Assembly: GCF_003255815.1 (NCBI RefSeq)
Contig: NC_037670.1
Coordinates: 30,550,981 to 30,614,980, forward strand
DNA length: 64,000 nucleotides
Source of the DNA: Theropithecus gelada
Taxonomy: Eukaryota; Chordata; Mammalia; Primates; Cercopithecidae
Direction: 5' to 3'
The translations under genes were made by a program, and so were the position numbers. This document shows positions 43,771-54,039 of this stretch, in pieces. The notes under the pieces were generated by a model. That model had not been told where the DNA came from and did no database searches. It saw nothing but the letters and a program-made list of their open reading frames with translations. Each line of letters starts with the position of its first letter. The stretch's first letter is position 1.

Positions 43771-44126
43771 GGGAGTTGCTAGAAGGGTCATATAGTGACA
43801 GCTCTCTGGGAATTAGTTTTCTGAGAGGGTTTCAAATCTCTTATGCCCCTTCCAGTGGCTGCTACACTGCTGCTCTTCATAGCTACTGTGCTTGTGAGGC
43901 TGCTGGTTTTAGCTGAAAGGTAGGAGTGGGGGTGAGACCAAGGCAAGTTAAAAAATCGCTAAGATTGTTATCCTTACTAAGATTTAGCTCTTTTTCTTAA
44001 ATAAATGCACTTCATATTGATTAGCCTTTGGTTAATTTCCAGAGTTCTGAAATAGGTGATTTTGACCAATTCTGCTTCTGTTGTTCTCTGCGCTTTTATG
44101 GAGGAGTGGAATTTTGGAGGGCCCCA

Positions 44127-44411
44127 TCAATCCAGAAGTGCCTTACCAATCTTTGAGTATTTCCTTTGAGTATGTTTTCTTCTATAATTTTTATTAAGTA
44201 TTACATTTAAGTCTTTAATCCATCTCGAGTTAATTTTTGTATATGGTGAGGGACAGGGGTTCAGCTTCATTTTTCTGCATAGGATTAGCCAGTTTTCCCA
44301 GCACCATTTATTGAATAGGGTGTCCTTTCCCCTCTGGTTATTTTTGTCAACTTTGTTGATCATTTGGTTGTAGGTGTTCAGCTTTATTTCTGGTTCTATA
44401 TTTTGTTCCAT
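44127..44411 (-). pseudogene. L1 ORF2 C-terminal domain remnant
   Basis: A 94-codon stretch with the conserved word NKWCWENW followed by YTKINSRWIKDLNV, both typical of the L1 ORF2 C-terminal region. The frame is broken on both sides. Confidence 0.75.
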
Positions 44412-44718
44412 TTGTCTGTATGACTGTTTTTTGCATCCGTATCATGCTGTTTAGTTACTATAGCTTTGTAGTATAGTTTGAAGTTGGGTAATGTGATGCC
44501 TCCAGCTTTGTTCTTTTTGCTGAGGATTGCTTTGGCTATTTAGGCTCTTTTTTGGTCCCATAGAATTTTAGAACTTTTTTTTGGTAATTCCGTGAAAAAT
44601 GTCATTGCTATTTTGATAGGAATTGCATTGAATCTGTAGATTGCTTTGGGCAGTATGGACATTCTAATGATATTGATGCTTCCACTCCATGATCATGGAA
44701 TATTTCCTTTTGTTCGTG

Positions 44719-45162
44719 TCATCTGTGATTTCTTTCAGCAATGTTTTGTAGCTCTCCTTGTACAGATCCTTCACTTCCTTGGTTACATGTGTTCCTAGAT
44801 ATTTTATATTTTTTGTGGCTATTGTAAAATGGGATTGCATTCTTGATTTGATTCTCGGCTTGAATGTTATTGGTGCATAGATGTGCTACTGATTTGTGTA
44901 CATTGATTTTGTATCCTGAAACTTTACTGAAGTAGTTTATCAGGGCTAGGAATCTTTTGTTGGAATTGTTAGGGCTTTTTAGGTATAGAATCATATTATC
45001 AGTGAAGAGAGATAACTTGTCTTTCTCTTTTCCTATATGAATGCTTTTTATTTCTTTGTCTTGCCTGATTGCTCTGGCTAGGACTTCCAGTACTATGTTG
45101 AATAGGGGTAGTGAGAGTGGACATCCTTGTCTCGTTCCAGTTCTTAGGGGGAATGTTTTCAT
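44719..45162 (-). pseudogene. L1 ORF2 reverse transcriptase remnant with dead active site
   Basis: This is a 147-codon minus-strand stretch of the L1 reverse transcriptase, the enzyme that makes L1 cDNA at the target site. It starts with the fingers/palm word GTRQGCPLS, then FNIVLEVLARAIRQ, then the catalytic region. Where the family has F-A-D-D the sequence reads LFTDNMILYL, so the second catalytic aspartate is now asparagine. Thumb-region text (GYKINVHKSVAHLCTNN) follows. No upstream endonuclease domain and no ORF1 are attached. It is a dead fragment inside 44127-45215. Confidence 0.85.
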
Positions 45163-45215
45163 CTTTAACCCATTCAGTATGATGTTGGCTATGGGAGAGC
45201 CAGGAAGTTTCTTAG

Positions 45216-45707
45216 GGTTCCTTCTCCTTGATGAGTCCTGAAGTTTAATTTTAATTTCTCAGCACTGTGAAACCACTGAAAGCTTGACTGTATTTTCAAC
45301 TGTTTCCACTTGGTTTCTTAGCATCTTTCCTACCAAGAAGAAAATGCACTTTGATAGAAAAACTGATGCTGAATGTCAGGCTTAGCCGTCTGTGCTTTCC
45401 TTCTCTCCACAATCCTGGCTTCTCAAGACATGGGTGCCCTGGTATCTATACAGTCCAGTTTTTTTCTCTCTCACCAGGTGAGATTTTTATGAAGACCTGC
45501 TGGCTTTTCAGCCTTATATAAAGATTGGTAAATGCTCCAAGGGGGAAAAGCCTCATGTAAAAAGCTTGGCTTCTCCAGTGCACTTGCCCTTTCTCTGGAA
45601 TCTGCTGTCTGAAGTTCAATAGCCTTGAAGCTCTTTAATGTTTTCAAATAGGTTACTTTTTTTTCTTTTAATCTAGCTCTTCTAGTTGTTTTTCTATGTA
45701 AGCATGG
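45216..45707. mobile_element. Unassigned, probably old LINE-derived
   Basis: Between the L1P fragment and the THE1 element. Text such as CTTCTCCAGTGCACTTGCCC and CAATAGCCTTGAAGCTC could belong to an old L1 5' region. Family not established. Confidence 0.3.
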
Positions 45708-45713
45708 ACCTAC

Positions 45714-46067
45714 TGTATTAGTTTGTTCTCACACTGCTAATAAAGACATGCCTAAGACTGGGTAATTTCTAAAGGAAATAGGTTTAAACAACACAGTTCC
45801 ACATGGCTGGCTAGGCCTCACGATCATGGTGGAAGACAAAGGAAGCAAAGGGATGTCTTACACAGTGGCAGGCAAGAGAGCGCTTGTGTAGGGGAAATCC
45901 CATTTATAAAACCATCAAATCTTGTGAGACTTATTCTCTACCACTAGAACAGTATAGGGGAAACCACCCCCATGATTCAATTATCTCCATCTGGCCACAT
46001 TCTTGACATGTGGGGATTATTACAATTCAAGATGAGATTTTGGTGAGGACACAGCCAAGCCATATCA
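45714..46067 (-). mobile_element. THE1 3' LTR
   Basis: TGTATTAGTTTGTTCTCACA to CAAGCCATATCA. It lies 3' of the internal region on the minus strand, next to the polypurine tract. Confidence 0.93.
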
Positions 46068-46393
46068 TTCCACCCTTTGCCCCTCCCAAATCTCATTCCT
46101 TCACATTTCAAAACCAGTCATGCCCTTCCAACAGTCCCCCAAAGTCTTAAGTCATTTCAGCATTAATTCAAAAGTCCCCAGTCCAAAGTCTCATCTGAGA
46201 CAAGGCAAGTCCCTTCTACCTATGAGCCTGTAAAATCAAAAGCAAGTTAGTTACTTCCTAGATACAATAGGGGTATGGGCATTGGGTAAACATACCCCTT
46301 CCAAATGGGAGAAATTGGCCAAAATGAAGGGACTACAGGTCCCATGCAACTCTGAAATCCAATGAAGCAGTCAAATATTAAAGCTCTGAAATG

Positions 46394-46696
46394 GGCTGGG
46401 CGCGGTGGCTCAAGCCTGTAATCCCAGCACTTTGGGAGGCCGAGGCGGGTGGATCACGAGGTCAGGAGATCGAGACTATCCTGGCTAACACGGTGAAACC
46501 CCGTCTCTACTAAAAATACAAAAAATTAGCCGGGTGTGGTAGCGGGCGCCTGTAGTCCCAGCTACTTGGGAGGCTGAGGTGGGAGAATGGCGTGAACCCA
46601 GGGGGCGGAGCTTGCAGTGAGCCGAGATCGCGCCACTGCACTCCAGCCTGGGAGACACAGCGAGACTCCATCTCAAAAAAAAAAAAAAAAAAAAAA
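46394..46696 (+). mobile_element. AluY inside THE1
   Basis: GGCTGGGCGCGGTGGCTCAA start, GATCGAGACTATCCTGGCTA and GAATGGCGTGAACCCAGGGG identify AluY. It has a poly(A) tail of about 20 A and a perfect 14-bp target-site duplication AAAGCTCTGAAATG (46380-46393 and 46697-46710). It is probably the youngest insertion in the window. Confidence 0.96.
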
Positions 46697-46710
46697 AAAG
46701 CTCTGAAATG

Positions 46711-47079
46711 ATCTCCTTTGACTCTGTGTCTCACATCTAGGTCACACTGATGCAAGAGGTGGGCTCCCATGTCATTGGGCAGCTCCATCCCTATGGCTTT
46801 GCAGGGTACAGCGCTACTCCCAGCTGCTTTCATGGGCTGGCATTGAGTGTCTGTGGCTTTTCTAGGTGCATGGTACAAGCTGTCAGTGGATCTACCGTTC
46901 TGGTGTCTGGAGGAGTGTGGCCTTCTTCTCACAGCTCCACTAGGCAGTGCCCCAGTGGAGATTCTGTGTAGGGACTCCAACCCCACATTTCCCTTCAGCA
47001 CTGCCCTAGCAGAGGTTCTCCATGAAGGCCCTGCTCCCACAGCAAACTTCTGCCTGGAAATCCAGGAGTTTCCATACAT
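46711..47079 (-). pseudogene. THE1 internal ORF remnant, third segment
   Basis: An open minus-strand stretch of over 100 codons in the THE1 internal reading frame (for example SWRTSARAVLKGNVGLE and LLHQCDLDVRHRVKGDH). It then runs into the AluY. A stop separates it from the segment at 47158-47508. Confidence 0.65.
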
Positions 47080-47157
47080 CTTCTGAAATCCGGGCAGAAG
47101 TTCCCAAACCTCAGTTCCTGACTCCTGTGTACCTACAAGACCAATGCCACATGGAAG

Positions 47158-47508
47158 CTACCAAGACTTGGGGCTTGTACCCTCGGAAGCAACAGCCTGA
47201 GCTGTACCTTGGCTTTTTTCCATCAAGGCTGGAGCTGAAGCAGCTGGGACACAGGGCACTGTGTCCTGAGGCTGCATAGAGCACAGGGTCCCTGGGCTTG
47301 GCCTACAAAACCATTTTTTCCCCCTAGGCCTCCAGGCCTGTGATAAGAGGGGCTGTTGTGAAGGTATCTGATAGGCCCTAGAGACATTTTTCCCATTATC
47401 TTGGTAATTAACATTTGGTTCCTCTTTACTTATGCAAATTTCTGCAGCCAGCTTGAATTTCTCCCCAGAAAATGGGTTTTCCTTTTCTACAGCATTGTCA
47501 GGCTGCAA
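47158..47508 (-). pseudogene. THE1 internal ORF remnant, second segment
   Basis: A 116-codon open minus-strand stretch (NPFSGEKFKLAAEICISKEE, NYQDNGKNVSRAYQ) in THE1 internal coding sequence. This MaLR protein is usually described as gag-derived; its function is not established. A frame break separates it from 47515-47883. Confidence 0.7.
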
Positions 47509-47514
47509 ATTTTT

Positions 47515-47883
47515 CTAACTTTTATGCCATGCTTCCTTTTCAATGCTTTGCTGCTTAGAAATTTTTTTCCCCAGATACCCTACATTATTTCTCTCAAGTT
47601 CAAAGTTCCACAGATCTCTAGGGCAGGGGCAAAATGCTGCCAGTCTCTTTGCATAACAAGAGTGACCTTTACTCCAGTTCCCAATAAGCTCCTCATCTCC
47701 ATCTGAGACCACCTCAGCCTGGACCTTATTGTCCATATCACTATAAGCACTTTGGTCAAAGCCATTCAACAAGTCTCTAGGAAGTTCCAAACTTTCCCAC
47801 ATCTTCCTGTCTTCTGAGCTCTTCAAGTCTTTAGGAAGTTCCATACTTTCCCACATTTTTCTGTCTTCTTCTGAGCCCTCCAA
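47515..47883 (-). pseudogene. THE1 internal ORF remnant, first segment, with tandem repeat
   Basis: A 122-codon open minus-strand stretch. Near its N-terminal end the word EDRKMWES is repeated (EDRKMWESMELPKDL and EDRKMWESLELPRDL). This matches a DNA tandem duplication at 47771-47881 with units of 54 and 57 bp. The rest (DQSAYSDMDNKVQAEVVSDG) is standard THE1 text. Confidence 0.75.
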
Positions 47884-47979
47884 ATTGTTCCAACCTCTGT
47901 CTGTTACCCAGCTTCAAAGTTGCTTCCACATTTTCAGGCATCTTTACAGCAGCACCCCAGTCTACCAGTACCAATTTAC

Positions 47980-48341
47980 TGTAGTAGTCTGTTCTCACAC
48001 TGCTAATAAAGACATACCCAAGACTAGGTAATTTAGAAAGGAAAGAGGTTTAATTGACTCATAGCTCCACATGGCTGGGAAGGCTTCATGATAATGGCGG
48101 AAGATGAAGGAAGAGCCAAGGAGTGTCTTACATGGTGGCAGGCAAGAGAGAGTTTGTGCAGGAGAGCTCCCCTTTATAAAACTATCAGATCTCGTGAGAC
48201 TTATTCACTACCAGAAGAACAGTATAGGGGAACGGCCCCCATGATTCAATTATCTCCACCTGGCCCTGCCCTTGACACATGGGAAATTTACAATTACAGT
48301 TCAAGGTGAGATTTGGGTAGGGACACAGCCAAACCCTATAA
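47980..48341 (-). mobile_element. THE1 5' LTR
   Basis: TGTAGTAGTCTGTTCTCACA to ACAGCCAAACCCTATA. It differs from its partner LTR at scattered positions and by small indels, so the insertion is old. Confidence 0.92.
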
Positions 48342-48347
48342 CCTACC

Positions 48348-50310
48348 AAAAAGTAATTCAGTCACAGCTAGGGGTAAATCTGCATGCATTTGTTTTTAAT
48401 AGACTTTAATTTTTCAAGAAGTTTTAGGTGAATAGCAAAATTGAACAGAAAGCACAGAGAGTTTCCATACAGCCTTTGCCTGATACATGCAGATCCCCCT
48501 CCACTATCAGCATCCCCCACTGCAATTGCATTTGCTACAATCTGTGAACCTTCATGAACACATTATTAGCAACCCAAATCCATAGTTTATATTAGATTCT
48601 CTCTTGGTGTTGTACCTTCTATGGGTTTTTGACAAACTGCATTTATTTAGGAAGAAGGAATGAGATCTAATGTTTGCTTGCACAATAGGGTGACTATAGT
48701 TAATAACTTATTATATATTTCAAAATAAATAAGAGTGGAATGCTCCTAATACAAAGAAATGCTTCAGGTGTTGGATATCCCAATCACCCTGATTTGATCA
48801 TTATGCCTTGCATGCTTGTATCAAAATATCACATGTACCCCATAAATCTGTACCACTATTATGTATCCATAATAATTAAAAATAAAAAAAAAAATTTAAC
48901 TTTATTTGGAGAAAATTTAGATTGATATAAAGTTTGCAAAGAGAGCACAGTGAATTTCTGTCTGTCCTTCACCCAGCCTCCCCTAATGTTGACATCTTAT
49001 ATTACCAGTGTACATTTTAAAAACTAAAAGACATGACATTGGCACGTTACTATTAAGTAAACTCCTGACTTATTAGGATTTCACTAATCGTTCATTAATG
49101 TTCTTTATCTATTTCAGGATCCAATCCAGGATCCCACATTACATTTAGTTGTCACGTCTCCTTTGGGTTCCCTGATCTGGGACAGTTTCTCAGGCTTTCC
49201 TTTATTTAATGACATTGAGTTTTGAGGATTTTTGATTATTTTGTGGAATGTCTCTCAATTTGGGCTTCTGATGTTTTTCATGTGTTGATACTGGGGTTAT
49301 ATTTTTGTTTAGAAAAAAATGCCACAAAGGTAACATGTCTTTTGAATTGCATCATATCAAGGGGTACATACTGTCAACATCTCTTACTAGTGTTGATGTT
49401 AACCTTGATCACTCAGTCAAGGTAGTAACTGGAAGTTTTCTTCACTGTAAAGTTACCCATCCCCCCCTTCCATATTCTCTTCTTTGGAAGCAAGTCATAA
49501 AGATCCACCCAGGTTCAAGCACAGGGAGGTAGAACTAGACTCCATCTCTTGAAGGGGAGTATCTACATAATTATTTGGAATTCTTTTTTAAGAAAGATTT
49601 ATCTTTTCTCCCTTATTTACATATTTATTTAATTATATGAATACATTTATATCAGTATGGACTCATGTATAATTATTTTATGCTTTGGATTGCAATTTAG
49701 TATCATGTTATTTAGTTAATTAATTAATTTAGTACTCAAATTGTTCTAGCTTTGGCCGCTGGGAACTCTTTCAGTTTGGTTGTTGTGTCCTTTTGACCTG
49801 CCTCCATCCTTCTGTTTTTTGAGCACTTCCTTTCTTGATACTACACAATACTTCAGGCTCATTTTGCGTTTTCCCTGTCCTAGCCCTAGAATCAAGCACT
49901 TCTCCAGTGCTCTGGTTTCTTTTGTTAGAGGATGGTATTTAGAAGCCAATTATCTGGTGTTGGTGTGCTTGCTGCTTAATTGGATTATGTGATACATTTG
50001 TAATACAATTTATCACAGTCTGCATTCCCCCCTGAGATTCCATCACCTCCTAGTTGATTTTTAACATTTTTGCCTACATTTTGCTTCATTCTTTGTGAGA
50101 TACATTTCAATGGCATTTGAAAATGCATAGAATCATGTATCCATCACCATAGTGCCATGTAGAACACTACATTCACCTAAAAATTGTCCTGTGCATCTCT
50201 TTTGTAGTTGTCCACCCTGCCCCTCATCCCCTGGAAACTCTGATCTGTTTTCGGCATTTAGTTCCAGTTCTAGTATCCCTGCCTGGTTTGTAGACCTTGG
50301 AGTGGTCAAG
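48348..50310 (-). mobile_element. L1M (L1ME-like) 3' UTR, antisense
   Basis: TCAAGAAGTTTTAGGTGAAT, GGTGTTGTACCTTCTATGGG, TTGTCACGTCTCCTTTGGGT, TGATGTTAACCTTGATCAC and GAGTATCTACATAATTATTT follow a long old L1 3' UTR in reverse. It is interrupted by a sense L1 3' end at 48650-48893. Confidence 0.7.
48650..48893 (+). mobile_element. L1 (L1MA/PB-like) 3' end, sense, nested in L1M
   Basis: CAATAGGGTGACTATAGTTA, GGTGTTGGATATCCCAATC, CATGCTTGTATCAAAATATC and CATGTACCCCATAAATCTGT end in an A-rich tail at 48880-48893. AACTGCATTTATTTAGG-like sequence on the left and AACTTTATTTGG on the right suggest the target-site duplication. Confidence 0.8.
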
Positions 50311-50640
50311 GATGACCAAGATGGGGTTTTAATATCAGTTTTGCAGGAGTGAGAAGGTGATAATGCCTGTTCACTAGATTATAAGTTATTTGTCTTGTTT
50401 ATCATTGTGTCTGTAGAATAGCAGTTAGCATGAAGTAGGTAAACACTAAAAAGATATTTTTTAATGCATAAAATCCCAACAAGGGTTCCAATGTAATGTA
50501 GACGTGTGACCATTAAAAGTGTGCTTATTCACTGCTTAGCATCTCCTTTCTTCCATGGAGCTCTCATCATGTAAGTAAGTTAGGTTGAGTCTTCCTAGCC
50601 CCTACTCAGTCATCTTTGTATGAATCTCATGGTTTTGGGT
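50311..50640. other. Unique sequence, nothing recognised
   Basis: No repeat or exon recognised. Confidence 0.4.
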
Positions 50641-50692
50641 TTTTGTCTTTTCTTTTTTTTCCTTTCCTTTTTCTTTCTTTCTTTTTTTTAAG
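50640..50692. repeat. Polypyrimidine tract
   Basis: About 50 bp of T and C with a TTTC-rich core (TTTCTTTCTTTCTTTTTTT). Confidence 0.9.
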
Positions 50693-50784
50693 AAACCAGT
50701 TTTTAGCTGGTGTTCATGAAGAACAGTGAGTACCTAGAACTGTGCCACTAATTAAAGGAAATCCTAAGAAGGTGCATTTCTTTA

Positions 50785-51799
50785 CAGAGCTGTGTCATGC
50801 CATCCTTTGGGCCCTCTGCTGGAAAAGTAGAATCAAGTCTCAAATAATGCCTTTTTTTTTTTTTTTTTTTGAAATGGAGTTTTGCTCTTGTTGCCCAGGC
50901 TGGAGTACAATGGCGCGATCTCTGCTGACTGCAACCACTACCTCCTGGGTTCAAGCAATTCTCCTGCCTCAGCCTCCCGAGTAGCTGGGATTACAGGCAT
51001 GTGCCACCACACCCGACTAATTTTCTATTTTTAGTAGAGACAGGGTTATTCCATGTTGGTTAGGCTGGTCTCGAAGTCCCAACCTCAGGTGATCTTCCTG
51101 CCTTGGCCTCCCAAAGTATTGGGATTACAGGCATGAGCCGCCATGCCTGGCCAAATAATGCCTTTTCAATTGTATCCTCTAGTATTATAGGTATAGGACG
51201 GTACTGTATTATACCTCTGTGATTGTAAAATATCTTGTACCTGCTTTATGATATGTAGTAGTGACCGTGCTTTATCAGAGCTGTTTTTAAGGATGTTATT
51301 CTAGAATGTTTTCTTTCCAGATGATGATTCAAAAGTTAATTTTAAAAAATGGTGCCAGGTACCACAACAGTAACAGAACTTTGCAATATTCTGGGGATTT
51401 GTTTTTTACCTTCCCCCACCCTGACTTTTTAAAATGCAGTGTGCTGGATATCTCTGTAATTTTGTTCAGATGACTGCAGAACCTAGAAAAGCTGTTGCTG
51501 TTGTTGATGCATAACATACTGCTATTATTGGTTTTTTAATATAAATATATATATACACATATGTAATTTGAATTTTTGGAAACATTAGCTGTGTTGTTAC
51601 CTTTGGAAAAGATATCCCAGTTTACTGTATTAAGTTGGCATTGTACAGAAGTTAACAGCCGTATTGGTCTAGAAATGTTAAATGTAATATTTTTCCACTT
51701 GTACAGGGGTAACACACTATATTAAATATGTAAGATCTTATCTACATGGGTTTGATTACAGAAACTAATGAAGTATTCTCTAAATAATGAAAAAAAAAA
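50785..51799 (+). other. Candidate terminal exon / 3' UTR or retrocopied 3' UTR
   Basis: TTTCTTTACAG ends at 50789, an acceptor-like site. From there a frame (SCVMPSFGPSAGKV and six more residues) ends at TAA (50848-50850 region). A non-repetitive, AU-rich stretch (51170-51790) follows, with an ATTAAA near 51720 and an 11-base A run at 51789. An AluS (50856-51151) sits just after the stop. I do not recognise the peptide. It could equally be chance, or the 3' end of a processed pseudogene. Confidence 0.2.
50856..51151 (-). mobile_element. AluS, antisense
   Basis: Oligo(T), then GAAATGGAGTTTTGCTCTTG, ending GCCATGCCTGGC. Perfect 15-bp target-site duplication CAAATAATGCCTTTT at 50841-50855 and 51152-51166. 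Confidence 0.96.
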
Positions 51800-51985
51800 A
51801 ACTGTGCTTCTTGAAAGGTTCGAGAATTCCTGAGTACTCTAACGCCAGTAATTGAATATAGCTACAGGGTGGACTGACTCTGCTAATACTAGCTCTGCAA
51901 CTCTCTCTATCCCCTATCTTCCAGCTTCCCAGCACCTGATTAAAATCTGTGCAAGATGCTTTATACTCCTTATCTTGTTGACCAT

Positions 51986-52369
51986 TGCTATGGTTTGGAT
52001 ATGGTTTATTTGGCCTCACCAAGTCTCATGTTAAAATTTGACTCCAATGTTGGAGGTGGGGTCTAGTGGGAGGTGTTTGGATCATGGGGGTGGATCCCTC
52101 AAGAATGGGTTGGTGCAGTCCTTACATGGTAATGAATGAGTTCTTACTCATAGTTCTCACAAGTATTGCTTGTTGAAAAGAGCCTGGCACCTCCTCTCTC
52201 TCTTGCCTCTTCTCTCATCATGTGATGACTGTTCCTGTTCACCTTCGTGAGTGGAAGCTTCCTGAGGCCTCACCAGAAACAAATGCAGACCCCATGTTTC
52301 TTGCACACATGTTTTCCTTATTTCCCAACCTCAGGTATCCCTTTATAGCAACACAAACAAATGAAGACA
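51986..52369 (+). mobile_element. Solo MST-type MaLR LTR
   Basis: TGCTATGGTTTGGATATGG to AAATGAAGACA, with AATGTTGGAGGTGGGGTCTA and GGAAGCTTCCTGAGGCCTCA. ACCAT (51981-51985) and ACCAC (52370-52374) form the 5-bp target-site duplication with one mismatch. Confidence 0.9.
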
Positions 52370-52374
52370 ACCAC

Positions 52375-53455
52375 CATGTTACTTCCATTACAAAAAACTG
52401 CCTCCTTTAGACCTCTAGATTTTAATCCAGAAATCTTTTTTTGATCTAGAAATGTCCTGCCACTCAACTTTCCATCAATGCAATAATGGCCAAAAAGAGC
52501 CTCAGGGAAGCAATAGACATAGCTTCTCCCAGTCATGCAAATAGCGAGATGAAACAATCTAGAGAGGAAGGATATCAATTCCTCAAGTCACATCCAGTAT
52601 GTGACCTGTAGGAGAGGATCTCCCACTTTTCTTGGCTCCTGTGTCAAAGGGCAGGCAGAGCAGTCACTTTGTGGATGCTGATGTAGAAAGGAAAGGCAAG
52701 GTCATAACCTTGGCCTGGGTTGACCTGCCAAACGAGGCCACCAGTCTTCTTCTAAGAACTGAGTGTGAGGGTTAGTTTCCCAGTGCCGTGAGCATGACTC
52801 TTTCTCTAGTTGTTTTCTAAAGTGATGGAAAAGAACCAGAAAGGGTAGATGTGAGATTCATGATACAGGAGGATTCAGCAGGAAAATTGGGCAATTTGCT
52901 CGTAAATGTATCTGTAGCCTCAGGGATGTATCTACCCAGCAAAAAATGAAGCGGAAATTTGGCAAACATGGTCATTAATTATCTAATTTGGCTGTTTATT
53001 CCAATCAAGCTGATTGGTTAACTGCCAGGTTTCCACTCCACTTTGAATTGCTCAGGGACAGCAAAAGGGAAAGGGGATTAAACCAGCATCGGATTCTTCT
53101 ATACAGAGCTGATGAGAATGTCTTTGTGGAATAGATATTTGGCCTTTAAGGTAGTTTATGATGGAACTTTTCCTGTGTTTTCTTTGCGAAATGACAGAAG
53201 AGGCTCTGCTGGATTTCTGGCTCATTAACTCGCTTAGATACTGAGACTAAGCCAATTCTTCACTCTGAGGTCCTTGGTGTTATTCGTCCATGGATCCAAC
53301 AAGATGCATTTAATAGCGAGATGGAAAACTCCTGGAGAGATTGGCCAGGTGCCCCTGGCTTTGAAGGAGAAGGGAGTCTGGAGGCAGCATTCAGTTCACT
53401 TTTGGGAGTTGTATATTCCTGTGTGGAAGATTGTTATATACTCTTCCATATTTAC
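52375..53455. other. Unique sequence; part resembles a conserved element
   Basis: No repeats recognised. The part at 52965-53060 is dense in homeodomain-type cores (GTCATTAATTATCTAATTTG, CCAATCAAGCTGATTGGTTA). No coding exon recognised. Confidence 0.4.
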
Positions 53456-53460
53456 TCATG

Positions 53461-54010
53461 TATTTGTCATTCATTCATTCATTATTGAACACTGGTGATG
53501 TGCCAGGCACTCTACTAGGTTATGGTAGGTGTGAAGATGAATAGGAAAGTATCCTTGCTCAGAGAAGTTCCATGTCTGGTTACAGAGTAAGAGCTATACT
53601 TGAACAACGTCACTATGGTATGAGCAGTACAATAATAGTGGCATGTACTATGAACTAAGGTGCACAGCGCTGGGAGGACGAAGTCCACTTGGATGGATCA
53701 GAGGTTTGTTTCATAGAGTTAGGAGTTGAAACTGATGGGTGAAATATAAATAAGATCCCCTGTCTCCCACAGAAGGGTAAGAGATGGGAGAGGAAAGGTG
53801 TTCTAAGCATGACAACAGCACTTACAAAGATCCGTGAAGCAGTGTGCCCATTATGGGAGTGGCCAGGGGCTTCCCATGCCTGGAGTAGGAAGTGCGGTTG
53901 GGAAAGTGGGAAGTGAGGGTGTGTAGGGCAGGCAAAGTTTCACTGGCAGTGTCGGAGAGGCTTTGGAGAGTTTTGAGGCAGGAAGAATCACTTAGTCATC
54001 TTTGAGAACT
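53461..54010 (-). mobile_element. L2 3' half, antisense
   Basis: TCATTCATTCATTCATTATT, GATGTGCCAGGCACTCTACT, GGTGTTCTAAGCATGACAAC and GGCAGGCAAAG follow antisense L2 from its 3' end inward. Diverged but colinear. Confidence 0.7.
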
Positions 54011-54039
54011 CTCTGCAATGGTAATGGTATGGGCAGAAA

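Larger units (their letters stand above)
42906..44120 (-). mobile_element. Old LINE-like sequence, antisense, partly unassigned
   Basis: TTTTAGTTCTTTGAACATAT, TATCTGGGCTTATTCAGGGA and AATACTGGACATTAAAAATA continue the element. From about 43250 the family is uncertain. A (TTTTTG)n run lies at 43184-43245. Confidence 0.4.
44127..45215 (-). mobile_element. L1P-type ORF2 fragment, antisense
   Basis: Antisense ORF2 of a comparatively young L1: GTTAATTTTTGTATATGGTG, TTTTCCCAGCACCATTTATT, TACTATAGCTTTGTAGTATA, GATTGCTTTGGGCAGTATGG and CCTTGTCTCGTTCCAGTTCT. Neither the 3' UTR nor the 5' half is present, so it is an internal fragment or one cut by later rearrangement. Confidence 0.85.
45714..48341 (-). 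mobile_element. Complete THE1 (MaLR) element with two LTRs
   Basis: On the minus strand: 5' LTR 47980-48341, an internal region, and a 3' LTR 45714-46067. The direct flank CCTAC occurs at 45709-45713 and 48343-48347, a 5-bp target-site duplication. A polypurine tract lies next to the 3' LTR (plus-strand TTCCACCCTTTGCCCCTCCC, 46068-46087). The element is non-autonomous: it never had pol or env (established for THE1) and was mobilised by ERVL-type machinery. An AluY interrupts it at 46394-46696. Confidence 0.93.

Noticed and set aside
46510..46710. Extension of the THE1 frame into further coding sequence
   Set aside because: The open frame at 46510-47079 simply continues through the AluY; this part is not THE1 protein.
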